Below, one piece after another: positions 47,716 to 59,915 of a stretch of DNA of 64,000 nt. Under the pieces are notes generated by a model, which was not told the origin of the DNA, ran no database searches, and saw only the letters and a program-made list of their open reading frames with translations. This stretch comes from Candidatus Ozemibacter sibiricus (GTDB lineage: Bacteria; Muiribacteriota; Ozemobacteria; Ozemobacterales; Ozemobacteraceae): NCBI GenBank assembly GCA_003327425.1, contig QOQW01000005.1, forward strand, positions 62,001-126,000, written 5' to 3'. The position numbers and the translations under genes were made by a program. Every line of letters starts with the position of its first letter. Within the stretch, counting starts at the first letter, position 1.

Positions 47716-49362
47716 GTGTCCAGTCATTCCCTGAATTGCGCGCCGGCCTCGATCCGGCGTTCCGCTTTTTCGCGCCGCGGCCGCTTGGCCTGCGGGCTGG
47801 TCGCCCTGTTGGCGGCGTGCTTCCTGTTGGTCAGGCCCGGCCCGGGGCAGACCCAGCCGGCTGAGCGGCCGCCGGTGTCGTCGGTCGCGGCCCGCCCGCT
47901 GACCGCCGAAACGGCCGATCTCGACGGCGACAACCTGCCCGATGTCCGCATCGAGACCCCGCGTCTGCGGGTCGTCCTGGCCGGCAAGACCGGTTCGATC
48001 GCTGTCTACTACCTGAAAGGCGTCAATTTCGAAGAGAACCTGTACCCCCCTGTCCTTCAAGACATGGGGTACTCCTTCGCCTCGGATACCCTCACTCCTT
48101 TCGAGTGCACCATCGGGAGCGAGGCGTTCCGCCATTTCGGGTTCCATCTGAAGATCGAGGAACGGACGCCCGAAAAGATCGTCGTGGCCGCCACCGCCAA
48201 TGTCCCTCTGCAGTCAGGGGTGCCGCAGCTCGGGTTGATCCGGCGGTTCACCTTCTCGACCACCGGCTACACCTTCGATCTCGAGCAGGCGGTGACCAAT
48301 CTCGGCGACGAAGCGATGGCGGTCGGCGATGAAGCCCAAGGCGGCGTCGGCGTCCGCTTCGGGCCCGGGCTCTTCCTCGAGCCCATCACCAACAGTTTCC
48401 TGCTGGCCCTGAAGCCTGACCAGGTCGAGAGTTTCGACAAGGCGTCCGCCTTCATGAAGGCGGCGTCCGCCGGCGGGTACACCGGGGTGGGGTTGAAATC
48501 CAACTACTTCTGTCTGCTGATCGACGCCAAATCGCCCAGCCGGATCGCCGCGCAGGACTTCGAACTCCATCCGAGCGATCCGAACAAGCGCGGGCGCACC
48601 TACCGGGGCGAGGTGGTGCGGGTCTCCGGGCCTCCCCTGCTCTTGAAAGCCCGTGAGACACGCGCGTCCACGATGCATATCTATTTCGGGCCCAAGCTGC
48701 TCGATGAGCTGCGGGCCATCCAGCGGGAGCAGGTGACCGATTACGGGTTCCTCAGCACGGTGCTGCTGCGCATTCTCCAGTTCTTCAACCACCTCTATCC
48801 CAACTTCGGGTTGTCGATCGTGCTGCTGACCGTGGTGGTCCGCATCCTGCTCTACCCGCTGACCCTCAAGCAGACCAAGTCGATGGCCAAGGTCCAGAAG
48901 ATCCAGCCCCTGGTCCAGGATCTGAAAGACCGCTATCGCGACAACCCGCAGAAATTCAACGAGGAAGTGCTGAAGCTCTACCAGAAGCATGATGTGAACC
49001 CGCTCGGCGGCTGCCTGCCCCTGCTCCTGCAGCTGCCGATCCTGTTCGCCCTCTACAACACCATCAACATCTCGGTCGAGCTGCGCAAGACGCCCTTCCT
49101 TTGGATGAACGACCTGTCGAAGGCCGACCCGCTTCTTCTGCTTCCCATCGGCATCGCCGCCCTGATGTACTACCAGCAGGGCCAGATGCAGGATCCCCAG
49201 CAACAGCAGATGATGGCGTTCATGCCGATGTTCATGTTCGTCATCACCTGGTCCCTGCCGGCAGGTCTGCTGGTCTACTGGTTCACCAGCAGCGTCCTCG
49301 GCGTATTCCAGCAGTTACAGGCCAACCGGATCATGGCGGCCATGAAGGAGGATAAAACGTGA
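47716..49362 (+). CDS. yidC: Membrane protein insertase YidC
   Basis: 548 residues from GTG, with GGAGG eight bases upstream. An N-terminal anchor helix (about 24-44) precedes a large periplasmic domain (about 45-335), the Gram-negative form. The conserved insertase core has about five helices, with FLSTVLLRILQFFNHLYPNFGLSIVLLTV-type sequence, the cytoplasmic loop KSMAKVQKIQPLVQDLKDRY, PLGGCLPLLLQLPILFALYN and the C-terminal WSLPAGLLVYWFTSS. It inserts membrane proteins alone or with SecYEG. It overlaps jag by four bases (GTGA). Confidence 0.97.
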   Translation: MSSHSLNCAPASIRRSAFSRRGRLACGLVALLAACFLLVRPGPGQTQPAERPPVSSVAARPLTAETADLDGDNLPDVRIETPRLRVVLAGKTGSIAVYYLKGVNFEENLYPPVLQDMGYSFASDTLTPFECTIGSEAFRHFGFHLKIEERTPEKIVVAATANVPLQSGVPQLGLIRRFTFSTTGYTFDLEQAVTNLGDEAMAVGDEAQGGVGVRFGPGLFLEPITNSFLLALKPDQVESFDKASAFMKAASAGGYTGVGLKSNYFCLLIDAKSPSRIAAQDFELHPSDPNKRGRTYRGEVVRVSGPPLLLKARETRASTMHIYFGPKLLDELRAIQREQVTDYGFLSTVLLRILQFFNHLYPNFGLSIVLLTVVVRILLYPLTLKQTKSMAKVQKIQPLVQDLKDRYRDNPQKFNEEVLKLYQKHDVNPLGGCLPLLLQLPILFALYNTINISVELRKTPFLWMNDLSKADPLLLLPIGIAALMYYQQGQMQDPQQQQMMAFMPMFMFVITWSLPAGLLVYWFTSSVLGVFQQLQANRIMAAMKEDKT

Positions 49363-50405
49363 CGACCCGACGCTTCATCGAAATCACCGCGAAATCGCCT
49401 GAAGAGGCCCGACAACTGGCCGAGCGGGAACTGAAGGAGGGCGAGCGGATCACGGCGTCCGAAGTGCTCCAGGCTCCTGCCCGTGGCATCTTCGGCGTGG
49501 TGGGCAATCCCGAGACCCGCCTCCGTTTCACCTGCGAGATGGCCCCGCCCGTGGTCGAGGAGTCCCGTCCGGCGCCGCGCGTCGAGACGTCACGGGCGCG
49601 CGCCGTGCCCGCCGCGATCGAAGCGGAAGGCGAGCCTGACGAAGACCACGATGACCACGAAGCGCTCGATGCCTACGACGACGAGGTCGAGAGCGAGGAC
49701 GCGGACGAGGGCGACGCCGAGGCGGAAGACGCCGCGGGGCCCGCCTCGGCGCCGGGGGTCGATGATGGGTTCGATGTCACCCAGGATCCCATGTGGGGCA
49801 CCATCCAGGCCTTGTTGCAGAAGGTGGCGACCACTCTCGGCGTGAAGGATCCCGTCTTCCGGACCTATCGGCGCGATGGCACCAGCATCGTCGAAGCGGC
49901 GGGGGAGAACGTTTCCCAGTTGATCGGCAAGCACGGTCGCACGCTCGATTCCCTGCAGTATCTGCTGAACATCGTCTTGAACAAAGGTCGCGATGACCGC
50001 ACCAAGCTGGTGCTCGACGTCCAGGGCTACCGCGAGAAGCGGCACAAGAACCTGATCATGCTGGCCAACCGCATGTACCGCAAGGTCATCGACACCGGTC
50101 GACAGGTCGAACTGGAGCCGATGTCGACCCTCGATCGCCGCACGGTGCACCTGGCGCTGAAAGATCGCAGCGGGGTCGAAACCTACTCGCGCGGCGTCGA
50201 ACCGATGCGCCGGGTGGTGATCGCGCCGACCCGGCCGGGAACGGCGGCCAATGGCCCAGGCCGTGGTCGCGGCGACCGCGGCGGGCGGCGCCACGAGCGG
50301 GGCGAGGCGCGCGACCGGCGGCCGGCTTCCACCCGCGACGAGGCGCCGACCAGGCCGTCGTCGGTGCCGATGTTCTTCGAGGGGGATGGGTCCGACGAGG
50401 GGTGA
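49359..50405 (+). CDS. jag: Jag/KhpB RNA-binding protein (KH-R3H)
   Basis: 348 residues from a GTG overlapping yidC. The N-terminal Jag domain (about 1-60: RFIEITAKSPEEARQLAERE, GIFGVVGN) is joined by a very acidic, disordered linker (about 85-140) to a KH domain with IGKHGRTLDSLQYLLN, and then an R3H domain with RRTVHLALKDRSGVETYS. The last 70 residues form an Arg/Gly-rich tail that the short Firmicute proteins lack. KhpB-type proteins bind many RNAs and influence cell division and shape. Its end overlaps mnmE by 20 bases. Confidence 0.94.
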   Translation: MTTRRFIEITAKSPEEARQLAERELKEGERITASEVLQAPARGIFGVVGNPETRLRFTCEMAPPVVEESRPAPRVETSRARAVPAAIEAEGEPDEDHDDHEALDAYDDEVESEDADEGDAEAEDAAGPASAPGVDDGFDVTQDPMWGTIQALLQKVATTLGVKDPVFRTYRRDGTSIVEAAGENVSQLIGKHGRTLDSLQYLLNIVLNKGRDDRTKLVLDVQGYREKRHKNLIMLANRMYRKVIDTGRQVELEPMSTLDRRTVHLALKDRSGVETYSRGVEPMRRVVIAPTRPGTAANGPGRGRGDRGGRRHERGEARDRRPASTRDEAPTRPSSVPMFFEGDGSDEG

Positions 50406-51762
50406 GACCATCGCGGCGGTCGCCACCCCGCCTGGGCGGTCCGCCCTCGGTCTGATCCGGGTCTCGGGGCCGGCGGCCTTCGATCTGCTGCGCGGCGTGT
50501 TCATCCCGCGCGGGAAGCGGCCCTTCCCGGCGCGGGCGGCGGCGTTCGTCGGCGTGCTGCGCGACCCGGCCGATGGCGAGGTGGTCGATCAGGTGGTGGT
50601 CACCACCTTTCCCGCCCCCCACTCCTTCACCGGGGAAGACGTGGCCGAGGTCTCGGCCCACGGCAACCCGCTCGTGCTGGGACGCGTGCTCGGCCTGCTG
50701 CTGCGCCAGGGGGCGCGGGCCGCCGAGCCGGGCGAATTCGCGCGCCGGGCCTTCCTGCATGGCAAGATGGATCTGCTGGCGGTCGAAGCCCTGGCCCAGG
50801 TGCTCAACGCGACCACGGCCGGGCAGGTCCGCCTCGCGCTCAATCAACTGGAGGGGCTGCCCACCCGGCGGCTGAGCGAGATTCGCGCTCGCCTCCTCGA
50901 CCACCATGTGCGGCTCGAGGCGACCCTGAATTTTCCCGAGGAGGCGATCGACGAGATCGACGAACGGCGGCTGGCCCGCGATCTGGCAGCGGTGCTGGCC
51001 GACCTCGAGCGGTTCGCGGCGGCCGCCCGCCACGGCGATCTGGTGGCCGGCGGGCTGCGGATCGTACTGGCGGGCCGGCCCAATACCGGCAAGTCGAGCC
51101 TGCTCAACGCCCTGCTGGGGCGGGAGCGGGCCATCGTCACCGCGGTGCCGGGCACCACCCGCGACACCCTCGAAGAGACGGTGACGCTCGGCGATCTGTC
51201 GGTGCGGCTGGTCGACACCGCCGGGCTGCGGGCGCCCGGCGACCAGGTGGAAGCGCTGGGCATCGATCGCACCCATCGGGCCCTGCAGAGCGCCTTCCTG
51301 GCGCTGGCGGTGTTCGACGCCGCGACGCCCCTGACCCCCGACGACGCAGAAGTGCGGCACGCCCTGGCGGCGGCCGGCTGCCCGGTCCTGGCCGTGCTCA
51401 ACAAGAGCGATCTGCCGGCACGGGTGACCGCCGCCGAGCTGGCGCCCTGGCCGGTGGTGCGCGTCTCGGCTCTGACCGGCGAGGGGCTCGAGGCGCTGCG
51501 GGAGGCCATCCGGGGCGAGGCGGCGAGCCGCGGTCTGTCGCAGCTGGAAGACCTCGTGCTGCTGGGCGCCCAGCAGAGCGAAGCCCTCGACCGCGCCCGC
51601 CAGGCCCTGCGCCGCGCCCTCGACGGGCTTGGCACCATCTACCACGACATGCTGTCGGTGGAGTTGGAAGAGGCCATCCGCGCCCTCGGCCTCGTCACCG
51701 GCGAGGACGTCGATCCGCATACGCTCGACCGCATCTTCGAGCGGTTCTGCATCGGCAAATAG
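50386..51762 (+). CDS. mnmE: tRNA modification GTPase MnmE
   Basis: 458 residues from ATG at 50386 (GAGGGGG just upstream), inside the last codons of jag. The N-terminal folate-binding domain begins ETIAAVATPPGRSALGLIRVSG. The central G domain has GRPNTGKSSLLNALLG (G1), VDTAGLR (G3) and LNKSD (G4). The protein ends in the obligate FCIGK with the functional cysteine. With MnmG it makes the (carboxymethyl)aminomethyl group on uridine 34 of tRNAs. Two different MnmG proteins are encoded downstream, so its partner is not obvious. Confidence 0.97.
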   Translation: MGPTRGETIAAVATPPGRSALGLIRVSGPAAFDLLRGVFIPRGKRPFPARAAAFVGVLRDPADGEVVDQVVVTTFPAPHSFTGEDVAEVSAHGNPLVLGRVLGLLLRQGARAAEPGEFARRAFLHGKMDLLAVEALAQVLNATTAGQVRLALNQLEGLPTRRLSEIRARLLDHHVRLEATLNFPEEAIDEIDERRLARDLAAVLADLERFAAAARHGDLVAGGLRIVLAGRPNTGKSSLLNALLGRERAIVTAVPGTTRDTLEETVTLGDLSVRLVDTAGLRAPGDQVEALGIDRTHRALQSAFLALAVFDAATPLTPDDAEVRHALAAAGCPVLAVLNKSDLPARVTAAELAPWPVVRVSALTGEGLEALREAIRGEAASRGLSQLEDLVLLGAQQSEALDRARQALRRALDGLGTIYHDMLSVELEEAIRALGLVTGEDVDPHTLDRIFERFCIGK

Positions 51763-51775
51763 CAGGGCGGCCGGC

Positions 51776-52672
51776 ATGTCCCCTCCCATCGAGGTCTACT
51801 TCGGCGACAATCTGGCGATCCTGCAGGCCATGCCCGCCGAGTCGGTCGATCTGATCTACATCGATCCGCCGTTCAATACCGGGAAGGCGCAGTCCCGCAC
51901 CCGGCTCCGGACGATCCGTGACGAGGCCGGAGGAGATCGCGTGGGCTTCGGCGGCCACCGCTACCGGACCATCAAGATCGGCTCGCAGAGCTTCGCCGAT
52001 GCCTTCGACGATTATCTCGCCTTTCTCGAGCCGCGATTGCGCGAGGGGTATCGGGTGCTGCGGCCCGAAGGCAGTTTTTTCTTCCACAACGACTACCGGG
52101 AGATCCACTACTGCAAGGTGCTGCTCGACCAGATCTTCGGGCGGGCGTCCTTCATGAACGAGATCATCTGGGCCTATGATTATGGGGCGCGCAGCCGGCG
52201 GCGCTGGCCGGCCAAGCACGATACCATCCTGTGGTATGCCAAAAATCCCAAAAAGTACCATTTCGATCTCGAGGCCTGCGATCGCATTCCCTATATGGCG
52301 CCCGACCTGGTCGGGGCGGCGAAGGCGGCGCGCGGGAAGACGCCGACCGATACCTGGTGGCATACCATCGTCAGCCCCTGCGGCCAGGAGAAGACGGGGT
52401 ATCCGACCCAGAAGCCGCTGGGCATCCTGTCGCGGATCGTGCTGGTCCACAGCCGGCCGGGCGATCTGCTGCTGGATTTCTTCGCGGGCAGCGGGTCCTT
52501 CGGCGAAGCCGCGGCCCGGCTGGGGCGGCGGGCCCTGCTGATCGACAACAACCCGACCGCGCTGGGGGTCATGCAATGGCGGTTGGCGCCCTATGGCGTG
52601 GTCTGGCATGGCTGGCCGCCCCCCCCGGGGAGAGAGGCGGGGCGACCGGCGCCGGCGGGAGGGCCAGGATGA
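51776..52672 (+). CDS. Orphan DNA methyltransferase (beta class, adenine-N6 or cytosine-N4)
   Basis: 298 residues, starting 13 bases after mnmE. Catalytic motif IV DPPF (30-33, in LIYIDPPFNTGK) precedes the AdoMet-binding motif I FAGSG (236-240), the order of beta-class amino-methyltransferases. EKTGYPTQKPLGILSRIV is the usual motif X region. No restriction gene is nearby, so it is a solitary methylase, perhaps marking the chromosome as CcrM or Dam do. Its place between mnmE and mnmG with a four-base overlap (ATGA) to mnmG is unusual. Recognition sequence unknown. Base composition matches the neighbours, arguing against recent arrival. Confidence 0.88.
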   Translation: MSPPIEVYFGDNLAILQAMPAESVDLIYIDPPFNTGKAQSRTRLRTIRDEAGGDRVGFGGHRYRTIKIGSQSFADAFDDYLAFLEPRLREGYRVLRPEGSFFFHNDYREIHYCKVLLDQIFGRASFMNEIIWAYDYGARSRRRWPAKHDTILWYAKNPKKYHFDLEACDRIPYMAPDLVGAAKAARGKTPTDTWWHTIVSPCGQEKTGYPTQKPLGILSRIVLVHSRPGDLLLDFFAGSGSFGEAAARLGRRALLIDNNPTALGVMQWRLAPYGVVWHGWPPPPGREAGRPAPAGGPG

Positions 52673-54579
52673 ACCGGAACGGCCAGAGGACGGGGGATGC
52701 AGGCCACGTGCCGATCATCGTGGTCGGCGCCGGGCATGCCGGGTGCGAGGCCGCGCTGGCTGCCGCCCGTTCGGGGGTCGAGACCCTGCTGGTGACCATG
52801 AACCTGTCGACGGTGGCGCTGATGCCCTGCAACCCGAGCATCGGCGGGCCCGGCAAAGGCCATCTGGTGCGGGAGATCGGCGCCCTGGGCGGCGAGATGG
52901 CCGCCTGCATCGACGCCACCTGCCTGCAGATGAAGTGGCTCAACGTCTCGAAAGGCCCGGCGGTGCGGGCCCGCCGGGCCCAGGCCGACAAGGTCGCCTA
53001 CCGGCGGCGCATGCTCGCCACGCTGTTCGCCACCCCCCATCTGACGATCCGGCAGGGGATGGTGACGCGGGTGCTGGCGGCCGGGGGGCGAGTCACCGGG
53101 GTCGAACTCGAGACCGGCGTCGTGCTGTCCTGCGATCGGCTGATCCTGGCGCCCGGCACCTCGTTGAACGGGCGGATCATCGTCGGGCCGCGCAGCTGGC
53201 CGGGGGGGCCGCACAATCAGCGGGCGGCGACCGGCCTCAGCGAATCGCTGGCCGCCCTGGGCGTGCCCTGGCGGCGGTTGCAGACGGCCACGCCGCCGCG
53301 CATCCGGCGCGACTCGGTCGAGCGGGCCGCCACCCGCGAGCTGCCCGGCGACCCCGACGCCGGCGGTTTCCTGTGGGAACACCGGACGCGCCGGCTCGAG
53401 AGCCAGGAATCATGCTGGCTGACCTTCACCGACGAAGCCACCATCGCCGCGGTGCGGCGGAACCTGCCCTTCAGCCCGCTGGTGCTCGAGAACATCACGA
53501 ACGTGGGGCCCAAGCACTGCCCCTCGATCGACCGCAAGGTGCTGAAGTTCCCCGACCAGGTGCGCCACCAGATCTTCATCGAGCCCGAAGGCCGCGACTC
53601 GGACGAGATGTACCTGCAGGGGCTGACCACCAGCATGCCGCCGGCCAGCCAGCGGGAGATCGTCCGCAGCATTCCTGGCCTCGAGCGGGCCGAGATCACC
53701 CGCTACGGCTATGCCATCGAGTATGATGCCCTGGCGCCTGGGGCCATGCGTAAGAGCATGGCCTCCCGCGTGCTCGAGGGCCTGTTCACCGCCGGCCAGA
53801 TCAACGGGACCTCGGGCTATGAGGAAGCCGCCGCCCAGGGGCTGATCGCCGGGATCAACGCGGTGCGCTCGCTGCGGGGCGAGCCGCCGTGGGTGCCGTC
53901 GCGCACCGAAGCCTACCTCGGGGTGCTCATCGACGATCTGTCGACCTGGGACCACCCCGAGCCCTATCGCATGACGCCGGCCCAGGCGGAATTCCGGTTG
54001 CATCTGCGGGAAGACTCGGCCGAGGCCCGCCTGCTCGACGACGCGCGCACGCTCGGCCTGGTGCCGCCGGCCCGGATCGCGGCCATCGCCGATTGGCTCG
54101 CGCGCATCCGATCGGAGATCGCGCGCCTCGATGCCTGGAAGGTGTCGCCGACCGGCCCGCTGCGCGAGCGCCTGGCGGCCGCGGGCACCGGCGGGCTCAA
54201 GAAGCAGGTCAGCCTGGCCGAGATCCTGCAGCGGCCGACCATCGGCTACCGCGATCTGCCGGCCCTGATCGGGGCGGATTTCCAGCCTGGGTTGAGCGCT
54301 CCCGACGAGATCGCCTCCCTGGAGACCGAGCTGCGGTATCGCGGGTATGCGGCGCGGGAAGACGAACGGCGGGCCGAGACCCGCTGGCTCGAAGGACTTC
54401 GCCTGCCTCTGACGCTGCCGGCGTCGACCGCTGCCGTTCTGCCGCCGTCCGTTCGTGAACTGCTGGCCAGCCAGCGCTTCGAAGACCTCGGACAGGCCAT
54501 ACGAAAGCATTGCCTTTCCCGCGGGGAACTTGCTATCCTGATGGCGGCCCTGGGTGGAGGCCGGACCTCCGCCGGCTGA
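52669..54579 (+). CDS. mnmG: MnmG-family tRNA uridine modification enzyme, copy 1
   Basis: 636 residues; ATG overlaps the methyltransferase stop. The FAD-binding GAGHAGCEAALAAARSG, both essential cysteines (Cys54 in MPCNPSIGG, Cys284 in GPKHCPSID), the canonical NVSKGPAVRARRAQADKVAY and AGQINGTSGYEEAAAQGL are all present, as is the C-terminal LGVLIDDLSTWDHPEPYRM. It departs from the family in the middle: KTGTPPR is QTATPPR (205-211), and the CYITHT stretch is CWLTFTDEATIAA. FAD/NADH/folate-dependent partner of MnmE. A second, differently altered copy lies at 57037. Which copy works with MnmE cannot be told. Confidence 0.93.
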   Translation: MNRNGQRTGDAGHVPIIVVGAGHAGCEAALAAARSGVETLLVTMNLSTVALMPCNPSIGGPGKGHLVREIGALGGEMAACIDATCLQMKWLNVSKGPAVRARRAQADKVAYRRRMLATLFATPHLTIRQGMVTRVLAAGGRVTGVELETGVVLSCDRLILAPGTSLNGRIIVGPRSWPGGPHNQRAATGLSESLAALGVPWRRLQTATPPRIRRDSVERAATRELPGDPDAGGFLWEHRTRRLESQESCWLTFTDEATIAAVRRNLPFSPLVLENITNVGPKHCPSIDRKVLKFPDQVRHQIFIEPEGRDSDEMYLQGLTTSMPPASQREIVRSIPGLERAEITRYGYAIEYDALAPGAMRKSMASRVLEGLFTAGQINGTSGYEEAAAQGLIAGINAVRSLRGEPPWVPSRTEAYLGVLIDDLSTWDHPEPYRMTPAQAEFRLHLREDSAEARLLDDARTLGLVPPARIAAIADWLARIRSEIARLDAWKVSPTGPLRERLAAAGTGGLKKQVSLAEILQRPTIGYRDLPALIGADFQPGLSAPDEIASLETELRYRGYAAREDERRAETRWLEGLRLPLTLPASTAAVLPPSVRELLASQRFEDLGQAIRKHCLSRGELAILMAALGGGRTSAG

Positions 54580-54595
54580 GGGTCCGGGGGAACGT

Positions 54596-57036
54596 GTGGT
54601 CACCAAGCGACAGCAGGATCTCATCATCCAGAATCTCCGATCGATTTCGGCCGAGATCCGCTTGCGGTCATTGCAACAGCTTTCCACCCTGCTGGGCGTC
54701 CCCCAGGCCGAGAAGATCAAGCATTATCAAGCCGCCCTCGAAGATTCCGACGAAGCCGTCCGGAGACTGGCCCAGCGTCTGCTCGCCAATGCCGGGGTGA
54801 ACGTGCCCGCTGGTGCCCCGGCGGCGCCGGCACCAGCGTCACCTTCGGCCGCCGCGCCGGTCGAGGCGGCGGCTCCCCCGCCGCCTTCATCCGTTCCGGA
54901 AGCGGGGGAAGCGCCGGCCGTCGCGGCTCCGGCCGGGCCGGTCGTCGCTCGGGAGGAATCGACTGTCGAACCGTCGGCGCGAGCAGCGCGGCCGCCGGCC
55001 GGGCCGGGTCGGCCGGCTGTCCCAGGGGCGGCGCCGGTGCCTTCTTCCGCGGCCGCCTCGCCGGCCGTCTCGCCGGATGCTTCGCCTGCCGTTCCTCCTG
55101 CCGTTCCTCCTGCCGCTCCTGCGGCCGCTTCGGCGGCCGGCTCGCCGGCGACGCCGCCCGGAAGCCCAGCCGCCCCGGCCTCGGCCAAGGGGCGAGCGCC
55201 CGCGACCCTGACCATCTTTGCCCCGCCGCTCGAGGAAGAGATCGATCCGCAACTGCCCGATCCGGCCACGCTCAAAAGCATTCCCGCCATGCTCGAGATG
55301 ATCAAGAACCTCGGGCAGACCCGGCCGGCGGGCCATTTGACGCATCTGATCCATTTCGCCCAGCTCCAGCACGAAGAGGTGGCGCTGACCGCGCTGCAGA
55401 CCCTGCTCACCTTGAAGGACCCGCGCGTGCCGCCGCAGGTGCTGCCCCTGCTCGCCGTGCCGGGGTTCTCGTCGCAACGCCGGTTCCTGATTCTCAAGAT
55501 CATCATGGAGACACGCTCCGTCCTCGAGGCGAGCGCCCTCGAACAGGTGCTGCTGGCCGAAAAGGATGTCATCGTGAAATCCGGCCTGGTCAAGGTCTAC
55601 GCCCGGACGGCCGGGGCCGATGGGGTGGCCACGCTGCAATCCTGCCTGACCGATCCCGATCCGCGGGTGCGGGCCAATACCATCGAAGTGATCGAAGAGC
55701 AGGGCATTCCCGGGTGCGAGGCGCAGATCGCCACGCTGTTGAAAGATTCTGAAAACCGGGTCAAGGTCAATGCCGCCAAGTATCTGGTCAAGCAGGGGCA
55801 TCCCGAAGCCTTCGCGACGTTGCGCACCATGCTGGGCTCCTCGGAAGTGTGGCTGCGCGACAGCGTCATCTTCGCCCTGGGCGAGATCGGCGATCAGGCC
55901 TCGCTGACGCTGTTGAAGGCCGCTTTGAAAGACCCCAGCCAGGGCATCCGGCTCAGCGTGCTCAAGGCCCTGGCCAAGATCAACAACGGCCCGGCGCGCG
56001 ATGTGCTGCAGAGCATGGCTGCCGATCCCGATCCGATCGTGGCCCAGGTGGCCCGCGGCCTCTGGGAGAAGATCAAAGCGACGCCGCTCCGGGCCGCTGG
56101 AACCCCCAAAGCGGCGCCGGCGGGTCCGGCCGCCGCGAGCGCTCCCGCCGCCCCTGCGGCTTCCGTGCCTCCCCCGGCTCCTCCGAACCCTCCGACCCCC
56201 GGTGGCCCCGCGCCCGTTCCGCCGGCCGCCGCTGCCCGGCCGACTCCCGCCCCGGCCTCGGCCGCCCCGATGGCGGCGGCCGGCCCTGCGCGGCCCGCCG
56301 CGGCCCCGCCTGGGGCGCCGGCTCGCCCGCCCGCGGCGGGCTCCCCCGGAACGCCGGCCTCGCCGGCCCTTTCCGACCTCGAACTGCCCTCGCTGGATGA
56401 CCTGGGGGAAGCTCCCGCCGACGCGCCCGCGTCCTCGGCCGACCGGGCTCCGGCCGGAGGCGGCGGCGCCGCCTCGCCGGCGCTGTCGCCGTTGCCGCCG
56501 TTACCGCCTCAGCCGCCGCCGAAACCGGTGGGGCCGCCGCCCCCAGTCGCCACATCCACGCGTGACGCCGACGACATCCCCCTGCCGCCTCTCAAGCCCA
56601 AGCCGGCCCCGCGACCCGCTCCCCCGCCGGCCCCGGTCGAGGAGGAGCCCCCGCCCTCGCCTCCCCCCGTGGAGCCGCCGCTGCCCTTGCGGGGCGCCCC
56701 GCTGTCCACACCGGTGCCTCCCGCTTCCGGGGTGGCCGGGCCGGGGGGCATCCGCTTCCAGAAGCCGCGCTCGGCCGAGGTCTATGCCCGCCTCTGCTCC
56801 GACGATCCCGCCCAGCACCAGGCGGCGATGAAAGACCTGCCCTTCATCATGGGGGATGACCAGATGATCCTGCTGGAAAAGGCGGCCACCAACCCCGATG
56901 ACGGCATCCGTCTGGCGGTGGCCAAGCTGGTCTCGCGCAAGCGCGGCCCGCGCGCCGTGGCCATCATGCAGATGCTCGCCAGCGACGGCAGTCCCCTGGT
57001 CAGCTCGTTCGCCCAGAAAGCGCTGACCATGATGAA

Positions 57037-57040
<4 letters not shown>
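54596..57040 (+). CDS. HEAT-repeat protein with long Pro/Ala linkers
   Basis: 814 residues from GTG 17 bases after mnmG copy 1. A short helical N-terminus (TKRQQDLIIQNLRSISAEIR) is followed by a Pro/Ala-rich linker (about 68-200). A block of HEAT-like repeats runs to about 495, for example DPRVRANTIEVIEEQGIPG and EVWLRDSVIFALGEIGDQAS. A second Pro/Ala/Glu-rich linker runs to about 715, and a final pair of HEAT-like helices ends near GIRLAVAKLVSRKRGPRAV. HEAT arrays are protein-binding scaffolds; no enzyme motif is seen. Cytoplasmic. It lies between the two mnmG copies and overlaps the second (GTGA), so it may act with them, but this is only positional. Confidence 0.85.
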
Positions 57041-59088
<2,048 letters not shown>

Positions 59089-59117
59089 ACCGGCCGCGGC
59101 CCGAAGGAGATTCCGAC

Positions 59118-59915
59118 ATGGCGTTTCTCGACCATCTTCCCGACTGGCTGGACCGTCTCGGCTTGCGCCTTCCTCCAGGGGTCCAGGAACGCCTGGAGGC
59201 CCTGTGCGTGGCGATGACGGCCGATCCGCTCTATCCAAGCGTGTCGAAGATCAGCGCGCCCGAGGAGATTGCCACCAAGCACATTCTCGACAGCCTGGCG
59301 CCGCTCGCTCTCGACCTGCCCTGCTGGGATGGCCTGCGCGAAGGCGGCAGCCCCGCCGCGGCGTCGGGGCCAGTCTCAAAAGAACGACGGCCAGATCGCC
59401 GGAGGCGGCGGCTGGTCGATCTGGGGACGGGCGGCGGTTTTCCAGCGCTGCCGCTGGCCATCGCCCTGCCGACGGTCGAGGTGTGGGCGGTCGATGCCAA
59501 AGGCAAGGCGATCGATTTTGTGACGCGGCTGCAGGCCGCTCTCGGCATCGACAACCTCCGGCCTCGGCTGGCGCGCGCCGAGGAACTGGGACGCGAGCCC
59601 GGGGCGCGCGAGGGGTTCGATCTGGTGGTCTGCCGGGCGCTCGCCTCGGTGCGGGTGCTGCTCGAATACTGCCTGCCGCTGACGCGGGTCGGCGGGCATG
59701 TCCTGATGTACAAGGGGCCTTCCCTGGAGGCCGAGCTTGCCGAGGCCGGGAAGGCCTGCCAGGTGCTGGGCGTGCGCCAGGCCGACCTGGCGGTCCATGT
59801 GTTGCGCCCGCCGGCGCTGCCGTTCGAGCGGGGCTACCTGCTGGTCGCCAAGCAGCAGCCGACGCCGGCGGCCTATCCGCGGCGCAACGGCGTGCCGGCC
59901 GCCCGGCCGCTATGA
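59118..59915 (+). CDS. rsmG: 16S rRNA (guanine527-N7) methyltransferase RsmG
   Basis: 265 residues. The ATG at 59118 is preferred because AAGGAG lies eight bases upstream; a GTG overlapping the previous stop is also in frame. The AdoMet motif LVDLGTGGGFPALPLAIALP matches the RsmG signature, preceded by NxxxI-type SKISAPEEIATKHILDSLAP and followed by VVCRALASVRVLLEYCLPL. An Arg/Pro-rich insertion of about 25 residues (about 77-100) lies before motif I. It methylates G527 in the 530 loop of 16S rRNA. mnmG-rsmG is a common pairing. Confidence 0.95.
   Translation: MAFLDHLPDWLDRLGLRLPPGVQERLEALCVAMTADPLYPSVSKISAPEEIATKHILDSLAPLALDLPCWDGLREGGSPAAASGPVSKERRPDRRRRRLVDLGTGGGFPALPLAIALPTVEVWAVDAKGKAIDFVTRLQAALGIDNLRPRLARAEELGREPGAREGFDLVVCRALASVRVLLEYCLPLTRVGGHVLMYKGPSLEAELAEAGKACQVLGVRQADLAVHVLRPPALPFERGYLLVAKQQPTPAAYPRRNGVPAARPL

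Noticed and set aside
54780-56740. Repetitive Pro/Ala-coding DNA considered as a mobile or CRISPR-like repeat
   Set aside because: Repeats are irregular, in frame and protein-level only (disordered linkers of the HEAT protein), with no spacer structure.
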